Source: Volutella citrinella (lineage: Eukaryota > Ascomycota > Sordariomycetes > Hypocreales > Nectriaceae). Taken from it: DNA of 64,000 nt. Positions within the stretch are counted from its first letter, which is position 1. Every line of letters starts with the position of its first letter. A program made the position numbers and the translations under genes. The notes beneath the pieces are model-generated. The model did not search any database and had not been told where the DNA came from. It saw only the letters and a program-made list of their open reading frames with translations. This document shows positions 9,740-20,819 of this stretch, one piece after another. Location: contig JAWZSP010000006.1 of NCBI GenBank assembly GCA_034401135.1, positions 1,922,001-1,986,000 of the forward strand. Reading direction: 5' to 3'.

Positions 9740-11520
9740 TCATCTCCCTCTCCCCCCCGGCATCCCATCGTCCACTGTCGTCGTAGCCGTCGACAACGGC
9801 GTCGTCGGACTCACATTCGCCGCCATCATCGATAGCCGCTGCCGGCGCTGCGTCTCTGCGTCGCCCACCAGTTCAAACCTGTGGACCTCGTTGGGCGGCA
9901 GCTCCTGCACCTCGTTTGCCGGCGCCTCAGCGGGCTGGTTGCGTGTGCCGAAGCCCGCCATGTTGTCGTCGTCCTTGGGCGATCCCAGTTCCGCCGGCGC
10001 GAACCCGCCCTGCCGCCGGTGCAGCTCGTTGTAGTAGACGTCGGCCGGGATCGAGTCCTTGCCCTCGCCGGCGCCGTCTTCGGGTCCTGGCGTCTTCTTC
10101 TGACTGTTGCGACGCCGGTAGATGAAGAAGCCTGCAACGAGCGCCAGCGCGACACCCGCAACCACGCCGACAGCGATCCCAGCCTTTGCTCCCGCCGTCA
10201 AGCCGCCGTCGCTCGCATTGCTCGTGCTGTTCGAGGCACCGGTATTCGTCCCATCGATCGTCCCGTTCTTCGTCAGTGGCTGCTTTGCATCGTCCCACGA
10301 TCCGGCCTTGACGTGCAGTTCCATAATCTGCCCGCCGCTGCGATAGTAGACCCAGCTCTCGGTACCGCCGTAGGCTGATACGACGGCCAGGTTGCCCGAC
10401 GTCTCTCCGACGGGCCATTTTGTGGTTGCCTGGTCCTTGGCCACCTCCCAACCACCGGTCGTCTGCTGAACCTGGTGCAGCTTCAGGTCGGTGCCGATGT
10501 AGAAGATGTACAGCAGCTCCTTGTTACTTGCGAGCGCCAGCTTCGAAGTCGCGGGGTCGAAGTCGGTGAGGTTGAACTTGGCGTCATTTGATGATGCGAG
10601 CTGGAAACTCGATGGCTCGGTTGTGTTGGTGGGCGCAGAGCCATTGAATCCGGTGGGCAGAGAACCTGTTCACGTCAGTCAGTCCCTATTTCTTCAAGCA
10701 TCCCTCCCAACAAAGAGTGGTGACCTACTCAATGTCCACTTGTCCTTGGCGGCGTCAATGTACTGGCCAACAACGAGGTTGTCCTTGTCGTAGGGAAACA
10801 CGACAGAGACGTTGACACCCTGCTTGGGCTGCACCGCAGCCAATGCCGGGCCGCCCGGGGCCTTCTTGGAGACGGGGCCGTAGTACTTCCAGTCGGTGTC
10901 GTCGTTGTAACCCACCAGGTTCACCAGGCCAGCTTCGTCCTGGTAGAAGAGTCGATAGCCACCATAATCGCCCAGCTCGACGACCGCCAGCGTCGTCTTT
11001 TCGTTGACTGACGGCAGCTTGACGCCATCGGATAGGAGGTACGACTTGACCTCCTTACTCAGCGCATACGCGCCCGTCTGGTAGTTGCACTCAAAGTATG
11101 CATTGATGAGGGAGCCGTCATCCGACTGGTAAAAGACGGACGCCTTAAGGGAGTCAGCGACAGGTCAAGACGCCGAGGATAAGTACTCACAATGGTCGAA
11201 TTGATCTGATCCTCCCACCAGCCGGTCACGGCAAGGGCTGTGGCTGGTTTGGGCTTGATGTCGACGGCAAACGAAAATGGCGTCGCGGTGGGGAATACTG
11301 CGCTCTGGTTGCTGTTGCAGGCGCTGTGCACGAGCTTGCCGGAGCCCGCATCTTGGTAGGCAAAGTGAGGTGTGAGCCCGTTCGGTCCCCACGTGTGCCA
11401 GCCTGTGAGCGTCGCCGAGGCGGGTGTCGTCGTGGCGGCGAGGAGGAAGAGGAGGAAGAGGCCGAGGCGGTGGCCGGAGACCAGCGACTGTCCGGAGGAG
11501 TCCACGGCCGGCCGAGACAT
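9740..11520 (-). CDS. Single-pass membrane protein with fucose-lectin-like extracellular domain
   Basis: Three exons, complement(9740..10665, 10729..11143, 11191..11520), give 556 aa. Donors are GTGAGT and GTAGGT; acceptors are CTTAAG and AACAG. An N-terminal hydrophobic signal (LGLFLLFLLAATTTPASA) precedes about 330 residues of Tyr/Trp-rich beta repeats (FYQSDDGS, RLFYQDEAG, WVYYRSGGQIMEL) reminiscent of fungal fucose-specific lectins. A Ser/Thr/Asn-rich stalk follows, then one transmembrane helix at about 411-431 (GIAVGVVAGVALALVAGFF), a YRRR stop-transfer and a cytosolic tail of about 120 residues. It is likely a cell-surface sugar-binding or sensor protein. An alternative ATG lies at 11553. 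Confidence 0.8.
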
Positions 11521-13400
11521 GATTACAACGAATGCGACAGAGAACAAAAGCAAATTCGAAAGTTGGTACGGGAGCCCTCGACCGGGAATCAGAAGTGAAT
11601 GTAGAAGCCCATCAAGGGTCGTGTTGCTGATCGATCGGCAGTCGTTCTCTTGTCGCCGTCGCGGAGTCGCACGCCGTAAAAGTCGAGGCTGTGACTCCTG
11701 TCGGGGACTTTTTAGCTCGGTATTTTACAATTTTGGGCCGCCGACGCGAAACATGCAGAGACTGGGAGAGCGACTACTTTTATTGATTAATTGCGGCCTC
11801 TTTCAACCGACAGAGTCCACTGCCATCAGGATCAGGATCCTTCCAGACTGGAGGCAGATGGGGCACGGTCGCTACGGTCCGCTGCTTCATCCCAGTATCA
11901 CCCCAGTCGCTAGTGCAAGCAGCCCACGGTTACAGAGTCCAGAAACGAAGCACAGAGCTGTGTCGCTGGGGTCGCCTGGCTCCTCGCGAAGGGCACCGAT
12001 CGCCTGGCGGTCCTCCCTCCCATCTCAAGACTAAAGTCCCCTGGAGCGCAGCACCTCCATGCCAAGACGGCCCTCTGACCTGCTGAGCACCACAGCAGCA
12101 CCGCGTGGGTTCTTCTACGGCGTGACAGGGCTGAACTGGGAGTTGAAGGATGCGCGCTAGGCCAGGACCCCACGGCTTGTCTGGTGGTGTGGCCGGGATG
12201 CCTCCACTGTCGATCCATGCCCAATTTCCCATGACTGTTTCGCCAGCTGAAGCGCCCTCAGACTGCCCCCAACACTAGGTACTCTCTTACCATCCCCGCC
12301 AAGAGGGGTTCTGGATGAATGCACCGTCGGTCTGCAAATACGTGCCTCTATCCAGCTAGGCGAGGTAGTATTGAATCCTGGCCGCCCCCAGCAACTACTA
12401 TCTTGCAGATTAAACACACCATACAGAGTCAATCACCTCCCAGCCTATGCATCCTGCGAGACCTCGAGTTGCCCGTCATTCGCTGCCCGGCCCGACCGCT
12501 CATCACCGGATGTGGCCGCTTCGTGCGATTCGCTCTCCCTCCTCCCTCCCCTCCCACAACCCGGCCCTCCCTCTTTGTCCTGCGCTTTGACACTGGGCGC
12601 TGCTAGCTGCGTCCTCGCGCCTTTCCTCAAGAGGCTTCACCAGCCGCTGAGGCGCCCCCACGCATCTACTCAATTCATCCTTCGACCGGTTTATCCACGC
12701 GGCAAGCTCGCCATTATTACCGGTAGCTCTGCCTGCGATTCACTGCGCGCCCACTCGACATTGGCAAGAAAACACAAGTACCGACGTACCGTGAGAAATA
12801 GGCAGCCTGGTGGGGTCAGATCCTAATCCCTGCCGCCAGTCATCTCCCACCCTTGTCCAGGCACACCTTCCAACCCCAGTTCGGATGTAACGTTTTCCGG
12901 GCGCCGATAGCCCACTCGAGTACGTACCGATTGGGCCCGTCCTGATCATTAAACTCCGTAGCGTGGTCCTGCCGTGATCGGGACCCACCACATTTCCAGC
13001 CTCATGTTGCTACCCTAGAGCTGCAAAAATACAAGATTTGACTTCACAAAAAGCGTAGCAAGCCATTCTTCATCAGATTCAGAATGGCTCTCGAGTGTTA
13101 TGTTATTAATTGTGTGTCGGGTGGTAGATGCGAGAAGGGCCATCATCCCATACAAGGCCCTAGCCACTACAGAGTGCTCACATTGTGCCGTCTTGCTGCA
13201 AAACAATCAGCGAACCAAACCGGCAGCTCCATATCCGCAACAACGTCAATTAGGTCCATCGCAAGAACAAAGCCTAGTGGGACAAAGATCACATAAGGGG
13301 CGAAACCCTATGGGCTCCGTAGGGACGTTGCACGCCACATGCACCTCGAAGCTGCAACACTTTCCTTTACCAGCTTCCTCGTGATTAACTACTGGAAAGC
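11521..13400. other. Long intergenic stretch, nothing convincing
   Basis: Several open frames exist on both strands (for example 12371-12826 +), but none has coding-like composition, family similarity or splice support. The region just upstream of 11520 should hold the promoter of the lectin-like gene. Confidence 0.45.
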
Positions 13401-13680
13401 ACTTTTGCGTGTGCAAGGTCCGCCCGTTGCAGATGCCCAATGGTGTTTACTGGGACAAGAGGTGCTACCAGGTGCCGAGAACAAGGTTCAGACAGTGCAA
13501 CCGGACCAAGGACAAGGTGAACTCCAGTGTTGTTCTGCGCGGCGCCTGTCGGTTCGAGGCCACTTTGGTGCCAACCTTGTGCTGTCATGCATCTGAGCTG
13601 CGAGGAACAAGACTCCGTGGACACAGGCTGCAAGCTAGGTTTCTACGCCGCAGCAGACGCAAACTATGACGTTAGTGTGC
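13401..13680 (+). pseudogene. Possible relic of a cysteine-containing protein
   Basis: One frame reads MPNGVYWDKRCYQVPRTRFR and continues to GACRFEATLVPTLCC. A second frame then continues as HLSCEEQDSVDTGCKLGFYA to about 13672. Both have coding-like codons and frequent Cys, but no intron of believable size joins them. A frameshifted relic of a small secreted protein is the simplest reading; chance is possible. Confidence 0.3.
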
Positions 13681-13931
13681 AGCCCATGATCCTGGTTGTG
13701 GTAGATTCAGTCGAAAGAGATGAAAAGCTTGATGGTGAACCTAAATTGGCCGGGACATCAAAAGACTGTGCCATCCTGCCAGATCGCCTGCTGATTCCTG
13801 TCTATGTAAAGATCCAACACAGCAATACATGTCGGCCACAGGGCGTGTCTGATTCAGCGCCGGCCCCTGAAGAAAGCGTCTCACCACCATCTCAGACGTT
13901 TCCGATTCCAAATTCGACAGCCGCCTTCACC

Positions 13932-14492
13932 ATGTCTCACGTATCGGCTTATTGGAAGCTGATTCTTTGCCTCGTATCGGCCTCGAATGCTTTGCCGGGT
14001 CCTGCGGTTGTGACTCCGGCGAGTGCATCCCCCACGATTGCTGAGATGCGCACCTGTGACCTGCAGATCCACGTCGACTGGTCCAAGACGGAGCCGGGCA
14101 CTGCCTGGTACAAGGCCTTCTACCCAGCTGGAGACCTCGCCGAGATGGGGGAGGGTCGAGCAGAAAAGCAGAAGAAGGCGGGATTCAATGTCACACAAGT
14201 GTCGGCCGAACAGTTGCCGTACCACCTGTTTGTCAAGATTGAGAGCTACAAGACGGATAAGAACGTTGTGAGTCGACTGGATGACTGAATTCTCATAGGC
14301 AGCTGACCCACTGACTCACTCGTACAGGCAGACCTGGGGTACGGCCCCCAGAAGTGGAAGAGCGGCGCGCCAGGGACCGAGAAGAGCCCAGGCCCGGCCG
14401 TGGATGAACGAACGTGGTGCAAAGTTGGCAACTGGAAGAACGAGACACAGACGTTGCAAAGCCTTGACATGATTTGCCAGTTTCTTTGCTAA
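13932..14492 (+). CDS. Small secreted protein
   Basis: Two exons, 13932..14267 and 14328..14492, give 166 aa. The donor is GTGAGT and the acceptor GTACAG, with GCTGAC and CTGACT branch candidates. An ATG in good context (CACCATGTC) starts a signal peptide (MSHVSAYWKLILCLVSASNA). The mature part includes CDLQIHVDW, a short Lys-rich region and a Cys-containing C-terminus ending QFLC. No domain is recognised. The size, signal and Cys near both ends fit a secreted effector-like or surface-associated protein. The upstream frame is open but lies in the 5-prime leader. Confidence 0.75.
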
Positions 14493-15059
14493 TAGTAGCT
14501 TGACGCGGGGCTTAGGACGATGCAGCACGAACAGTACCTAGGATTCATGAACGGCGTCCGGAGGGGTTCAGGGGAATGTATGCGATTTCTCCTTTTCAGC
14601 ATTTCTCAGTTTATGAAAGCTTGGAAAATCCATAATAAACACTCGAGTTCCATCAATGCAAATGTGAGGAAGAGATTGAATGACCTGTGGCACTGCAAGG
14701 TATATCGGCAGTCACTGAAATTTGGCGAGTGTAGTGACCAACTAGAGGACTGAGGCCTCTGAAGGATGGCCGACGTCCTCGCTCAGTTCTTTCTCAGGAC
14801 TGGGCGAGTCACTGAGCCCCAACGTGGGCAGCCAATGTACCTTCCTGACTGAAAAACAACCCCCCAACGCGCTCCTTGTTTTGGTCCTTTCCAACTTCAC
14901 CTCACCTCTCACCTCACCTCCAACCAACCCAGTCAACCTCCCACTTTCCCCCAACTTGTTTTCACCCTCCCCCCTCCTTCCTTTACCATTTCCTTCCCAA
15001 CTCAACCTCATGCTCCTTTCCTTCCTTCATGCAACCTCTTGAGTCCTCACACGTTCAAG
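14493..15059. other. Intergenic with CT-rich leader
   Basis: 14880-15040 is strongly pyrimidine-rich (CCTCACCTC, CCCTCC runs), as is common ahead of fungal start codons. No gene is seen. Confidence 0.5.
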
Positions 15060-17048
15060 ATGGACTCTTCCGATGAATCCAACCACAACTTCTCCGAGGA
15101 GAACTCAGACAGCAACTTGGGGTTTTCCACCGACGACGACAGTGATGAACCCTCACACATCCGCCTCCACAAGGAGTGCGGTGCCTGTGGCGATCACTTC
15201 GCCCCCGATGATCGAGTCGCGGCTAGTAAGTACCAGTAGCCATGCAACACGTTGTGTACTCGTCAACTAAAGCAGTGGCAGTCATCGGCCCCGTGGGCGA
15301 CTCAGTGGAATGCCAGCTCCGCGACCTCGGCCAGTTTGCCAACCCCAAGTCTGATGACTGGTCGTTCCGTATCTGCCGCACGAACCAAGAATGTAGAGTA
15401 TGCAAAGCCACCGTGGAGTCGGCAACCATCCACGTTGACTGCTTCAATCTCGTCCGCTCCCTTGCCCCCAATCTCAACGCCGCCCAGCTTTGGCGTGTCG
15501 CAACCTGGCGGCAACCCGGGTGCAAGCTCGGAATGGTCCCACTGAAGACCCAGCCGAGCCGGGATGCGATGATGAACAATGTGGCAATGCACTATCCCCC
15601 CATCGAAATGATGCCAGCAGAGGTCGGAGACATGATACTGGAACTTGTGACACCTTCCCCCATCCGGCGCTACAGCGCTGTTCAAGATCTGATTGCGACC
15701 TTGTCATTGCCCGGTGTGGAAGATCTCGAGCACCTGGTTCTGCCCCTTGGAGACATCTACAAGTGGGAGAGATCCACAGCTCCCACCTTGGTCGGCCCGG
15801 CAGGGCGAAAGCGACTTGTTCACATCACTATTGACTCCCGGGGTATCAGCAAGATCGAGCAGCTGGACCAATACCCAACTGAAGTGCAGAAGAACGACGG
15901 GTTGCACGCATACATCTTTGAGGAGCACCAACGCCTCTATGGAATCCTGGTGGAGTTCAAAGCAAGTTCCTCCCCCTTTCCTTTGTGATGTATGCATTAT
16001 CTGACTGGAGCAGTATGGATTTTCTCAGTTGAGAGTCCCATCCTTCCTTCGGCGGTACAAGATTGCTCCCAAGTACAACGTGTGGGACATCTCTCCGCCC
16101 CCCGACCCGGCCAAAACGGAATTCTTCACCAGTTCCAAGACCATGCCAACGGGCCGCTTCTGCTCCATCGACACGAGTGAGTGCTTCGGCCTGACCTTTC
16201 TCATAGGCCAAGGATACACCTGGGCAATCCATGGCCACACGGACAAGTCGCCATACGCAATGGAGACTTTCCGCTCTATTCCTAGTCCTGAATGCGGTGC
16301 GTGGGTCTATGTTCCACTGGTGCCGAATGACCCCATTATTGGTCTTGGTGTTCGCCTTCTGGGCAGTCGTCTGGATCGCTGGAACTACAAGCCTTGCTAC
16401 GTGGTATGTATTTGACAACAAAGCAACTAGTCTTGGAAACAGTGCTGACCAGATCCCTAGTTCAGGATGAAGAACTCTGGAGACTTTGCTATCGGACCCC
16501 ATTACGCGGACCCCAAGCAGCTGGCGTCTCACACCGAGCCCAACCCGACACTGCTATTCCATTCATCAACTAACGTCTGGGGAATGGAAGCCGCGGGCGT
16601 TTACCCTTCCCTGCCTGGGGAAATCGATATGAAGCCGCAGCCGGAAGTTCGACAAGAGCGTCTCCCGATGTGGGACGCGTGCATGGCCGCTGCCTCCTTG
16701 GAAGACGTCGTTTCCGCAGAAGTATACACCAATACCAGGAACAAGTTGACCAATGGGCTGATCTTCACGTACGCCGATGGATCCCAGCGTGCCCTGGGGC
16801 AATGCCGTCTGGGAATGGACACGACCCGAGTCTACGAGAACCCACAGTGGCTCTGCTACGAGGAGCTTCGTTACCGGGACGGACTCCGACACCAGCCAAA
16901 AGGCGTGTCAATTACATTCACCGATGCTGGTAGCCCTCCGAGCGAGGACGTTGGCCCCGACATGGCTAATGTGCAGCACCAAGCCATGGTGGGCAAGATT
17001 GTCTACTGCTTCACTAGAAGGGAGGCACAGATTATGTTTCGCGACTGA
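15060..17048 (+). CDS. Fungal protein of unknown function, 609 aa
   Basis: Four exons, 15060..15225, 15276..15961, 16014..16403 and 16461..17048, keep frame throughout. Intron 2 has a GC donor (AAA|GCAAGT) and a GCAG acceptor. The N-terminus is acidic and Ser-rich (DSSDESNHN), followed by Cys pairs that could bind zinc (KECGACGDHF, ECRVCKATV). The middle carries PPIEMMPAEVGDMILELV, an F-box-like stretch. The C-terminal half has YTNTRNKLTNGLIFTYADGS, which recalls the jacalin-like region of some large fungal F-box-associated proteins. The function is unknown. A protein-interaction or ubiquitin-related role would be inference only. Confidence 0.8.
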
Positions 17049-17399
17049 ACTGCCGCCAACTACGACGGATGGCAGCATATTGGCTGAGTTTCTCCGATGA
17101 GAGAAGGGAAGTATGCGAGAGACTGATGATTTGTTTTCAACATTACACACATTTGCTTTTGGTCCGGCGGATGCGACCATGCGATTTTACCAAAGTTCAT
17201 TCTTTCTGTTCCAGCACATGCGAGGAGGGAGATGTGCACGAGACTGCTGGAAATTCTGTTTTCGCATTTCATTCATTCGATTTTGTTCTAGCAGATGCGA
17301 AGGAGGTGCACGCGGGACTGGAGATTTCTTTTCACATTTGCTACATTTGCTCTTGGTCCGGCATCAGGCGCCCGGACGCGTCGAATTGATTATTGAAAA
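17049..17399 (+). repeat. Degenerate direct repeats downstream of the 609-aa gene
   Basis: ATTTGCTTTTGGTCCGG at 17151 recurs as ATTTGCTCTTGGTCCGG at 17345. Related GATGCGA(A)GGAGG and GACTG blocks occur at 17121, 17218, 17242, 17293 and 17316. The units are irregular (about 75-120 nt). Confidence 0.5.
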
Positions 17400-17645
17400 A
17401 AGGAAACGAGCAACGAGTGGCATAGCCCACAAGTTTGGAACGAAGCATGCAGAGGACATTACGGTCCGAATGACGGAATGACGGAAACGAAACGAGTCGC
17501 TATCAAAACCCCAGGTTTGGGATGAAGTAGGGTCCGGAACACTACGGCCTGAATGTCTGTCTACAGCAACACGAGAGTCGGTAGCAATGCCCCCAGGTTT
17601 GGGACGAAGCATTTCGAGAATTTTGGTCTTCTCAACGTCGTGGCC
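17400..17645 (+). repeat. 82-bp tandem repeat, three copies
   Basis: The core AAGTTTGGAACGAAGCA at 17431 recurs as AGGTTTGGGATGAAGTA at 17513 and AGGTTTGGGACGAAGCA at 17595. The step is exactly 82 nt each time. Flanking ACGAG and GGTCCG(A/G)A words are also shared. No coding capacity is conserved. Confidence 0.75.
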
Positions 17646-18597
17646 TCGCCCCAAGCTTGCCGTGCTGTGATGTGCGATGTGTGTCGGTGTGGCATTCGTG
17701 ATAGTGACACCACCGGCACATAAGCTGCGGGGTCTCGTTCGTGCTTGACGGCATTGGCGGAGAACCCGGACAGTCAAGCAAGCACTGCATGGTCAGCTTC
17801 TGCAAGCCTTTTCTTGGCGTAAGCCCGGACAGCGAGCCTGGTCGATCTAGGACGAGAGAACATTTCTCGGAGACTGCTCTGTCCTCCATGGCTCTAGAGT
17901 CCAGTAGGCTATCCGGGCCTGTCGTGACACCTCCTTCTAACCCACTAATAATCCAGGCTTCCAGCATACACGAAGACGCGGTGCACCGTGAGACAGAGCC
18001 GACGATATCCTGACTCCGGCCATGAGACCATCAGCCAGCCTTGTTCCGTCTTGGCCTCGCACCGAGAGCGCCACGTCCGCCACGAAGTGCATCTTGCCGC
18101 CAGAGATACGAGTCCCCGTCTCCGACCGGAAGCACGTAGCGGCGAATGGGAAGCCCCCAGCGACCCCCATGCCCATGCCCAGCTTATCCCATGCCATGCA
18201 GTAGTTGCGGAGCGCAGCAGCGAGCCGTGGGCGCGTATCAGAGCTGGCCAGGCGCTGTCATGCGGCCGTCGGGGGGCCTGCGAGGGTCCTTTTTTGCGCC
18301 ATCCGATTGGCAGCCTGACGGAATATGCAGTGACCCGTTCATCGAGATTTTAGTGAGCGATCCAGAGCCCCCCAGAGCCCCCAGAGCCCCTAGAGCCCCT
18401 AGAGCCGGCTGGGCAGGGCAGGGGCGAGGGCCGCGTCCGTAACATGCTCATCTGCACAACGTGCTGATCACCCCGCTCGAAAGGAAGAAGAAGAAGAACA
18501 AGAAGAAGTGAAGCCGTCTTTATCTCGTCCTTCTTTGATATTTGACCCCCAGTGCTCTCAGCAACAACAATTTCACACATTCTACAGATCTTTTGCC
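17646..18597. other. Intergenic; short tandem repeats only
   Basis: No gene is supported. There is a purine run AAGGAAGAAGAAGAAGAACAAG at about 18481-18507 and the CAGAGCCCC repeat. A TATA-poor promoter for the next gene presumably lies here. Confidence 0.45.
18361..18408 (+). repeat. Short tandem repeat, five units of about 9-10 nt
   Basis: Successive units are CCAGAGCCC, CCCAGAGCCC, CCAGAGCCCC, TAGAGCCCC and TAGAGCC. Confidence 0.7.
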
Positions 18598-19333
18598 ATG
18601 GCCATCGACTCTTCGTCCTGTCAGCCGCAGCCAGAATCCGCCGCTCGAGCCCGGGCGAGCCGCACCGAGAACACCCACACCCCACCAGAACCGGCCATGG
18701 ATGCGGAATCCGAGGCCCTCTACGACAAACTTCTGCAGAAGAGCCGCCGCCGCTCAGTCAGTGCCCACCGGGAGGAGTACCGACGATTCCTCGGCAGTAT
18801 CCGCGACTCGGGCATCAGACCCAAGGAGCTTCTCATCGAGCTAGGTATCACTTTGCTTCATGTTGCCAACCCTCAGTGTAGTCTGTGTCGGTGCTGACTA
18901 GGGTGCAATGCAAGACAGAGGCAGACCAGAACGGCCATTATGAACCGCCGCCCGACTTCTGGCCTCTCGTGGCGGCCCGACGCGAGTTTCTTGCGGCGGC
19001 GATTACGCTCCTCGACGATGTCAAGGAGGAGAGGGGGAATGTGTTCAAGTCTCTCTTTGTCTCGGTGTTTCTGTTCATTGTCGGGTTCGTGGCTTCTCTC
19101 TCTCTCGTTCACCTGCTGTTCTTCAGCTGACTTGTCGACGCACGCATAGAATCTACCTGCTGCCCTGCCTGCGAGTCCCTTGGATCGGAATCCTCAACGT
19201 CGCCGCCTTTTTGTCTGCATGCTTCTATGCCCTTCGAAGCTTCGGGAAGTCATGCGAACAGTGGAAGCTTGAAGCAGACATCATTCATGTAACAAATTGG
19301 GAACTGGAGGGGGATGGCAGAGGGGGCCCGTGA
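18598..19333 (+). CDS. Small two-helix membrane protein, function unknown
   Basis: The proposed exons 18598..18844, 18925..19084 and 19150..19333 give 196 aa. The start at 18598 has a strong context (TTGCCATGGCC). After a Ser/Pro-rich head comes a helical region (LYDKLLQKSRRRSVSAHREE) and RREFLAAAITLLDDV. Two C-terminal hydrophobic helices follow, roughly FKSLFVSVFLFIVG and LRVPWIGILNVAAFLSACFY. The acceptor of intron 1 is uncertain: the CTAG nearest the branch breaks frame, and the GCAG at 18924 keeps it. No family is recognised. The topology suggests a membrane-anchored protein with a cytosolic N-terminal domain. Confidence 0.6.
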
Positions 19334-20819
19334 ACTGTCTGTGGTCGTCTGAAGGATGTAATGAGTTGGTCCAAGGTGGTTGGTCGATGTGAGGGTATCG
19401 TGTTGCTGTGTGCTTGGTCATGTTTCCTTGCAGTGTTGTCAACCGACCAAGGTCTATTGTGTTGATTTAGTGTGTTTCAAATGTTGAGTGCTTGCTCGTG
19501 GGAGTCCTTGTCAATGTGATGCAAGTATTGCAGTATTGTATGATGCCTTGAGTCATGAGTCATCGCCACACAGGCGTTCAAGATTCTCCCTGTCTCAGTG
19601 GTCCCATTCGTGTCTAGCTGGGCGAGGAAGGCAACGGGGCTGCCGCTTCTGTTACGTCGCCGATGGAAGCTTTACTGGGACATCCTTGCCAAACCATCTC
19701 AGCATGGAAGTCGCATATGCTACGCAGCTGCCTCGTGTCGGTGGGCCCCTTCCTCGCCGCCGTTCATGGCACAGCCATACTTGGCAGGTCTGCAGATCCA
19801 TTCCCCTCGTCCATCCAGCAGACTCTGCCAACACATTCAAGTTCCTCGCCCAGCCAAAACACAGGGTCATGTTCTCAGACCCGGACATGTCACGAATTCG
19901 TCCACGGACGTGTCTACGGGCGTGGTGGAAGGTGCCAGGGTGGTGACGTGGTTGAGCGAATCCAGGACGCTGCCCGGTGAGTGACGTACTGCCGGCTCCT
20001 GAAAGAACGACATGCTGCACCGAAAGCCCTGAACATGTGACGTCTTCCTAGAGCAGCCGGGCAATGGGTTTGTTTCCTCATCACCCAGTCCTGAGCAGTG
20101 GTCAGGGGACGCTGAGTTGATTCTGAACCGTGGACACGCTAACGGCTTCAGAACGCGACGCTCGATGGCGAGTCCAAAGCGCAAGCCACCATGTCTCAAT
20201 CCAAGCAGCTCAAAGTAGCTTTTTTTCCAGCTCCTTCTGGCTGCAGACGCATGTTTCGGTCATGGGCTGAGATCCATCAGACACGGCTTCATCCCGAAAT
20301 GATACATCACACTTGAAAGATAGATCTACGTCAACATGTGCAGACTGTGCTGGAAGTATTTGATTCATCAGATCGACACGACGACGGAAGCATCTTTCGA
20401 GCCAACCCGTCGCACACATGGCAAGGCCGGGGTGGTTATGCGCGTCAGTGGAGCCAAGATTCCAAGTGGAAGCTGCCAGTAATTCCGCGGCCAGGCCTCC
20501 TTGGCGAGAGAGCTGTTGGGCCTGTCTGCTCGCCAGGGCCTCCAGCGGCAGGTGATCCCATTGGCTCGACTGGCCCGAGTGTGCTGGGTGTGTCTCTGTC
20601 GCCCACTGTAACACCCACCAGCTGCCAGCACTGCGTACGGCGCATGCCAATGGCGTGGCCTGATGGCAATCCCCCCATGGCATGTGCTCGGCACAGTCGG
20701 TCGTCTGGTTACAGGTAGGGTTTCGTCGTAATAAAGTGAGGGGTTGCCTGCGCACAACAACGTCCCATCGCCCCCGTGGAGCGGTTTTCAAGCATCCGTC
20801 CGGCAACAAAAACCCCACC
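19334..20819. other. Long intergenic stretch, nothing convincing
   Basis: Open frames occur on both strands (for example 19488-19946 + and 20210-20869 -), but none has coding character or splice support. The end of the stretch should contain the methyltransferase promoter. Confidence 0.45.

Noticed and set aside
9881..10378. Long plus-strand open frame
   Set aside because: Shadow of the lectin-like gene on the minus strand; no family features.
12371..12826. 151-codon plus-strand frame
   Set aside because: Low-complexity Pro/Ser/Arg content, no splice signals or motifs.
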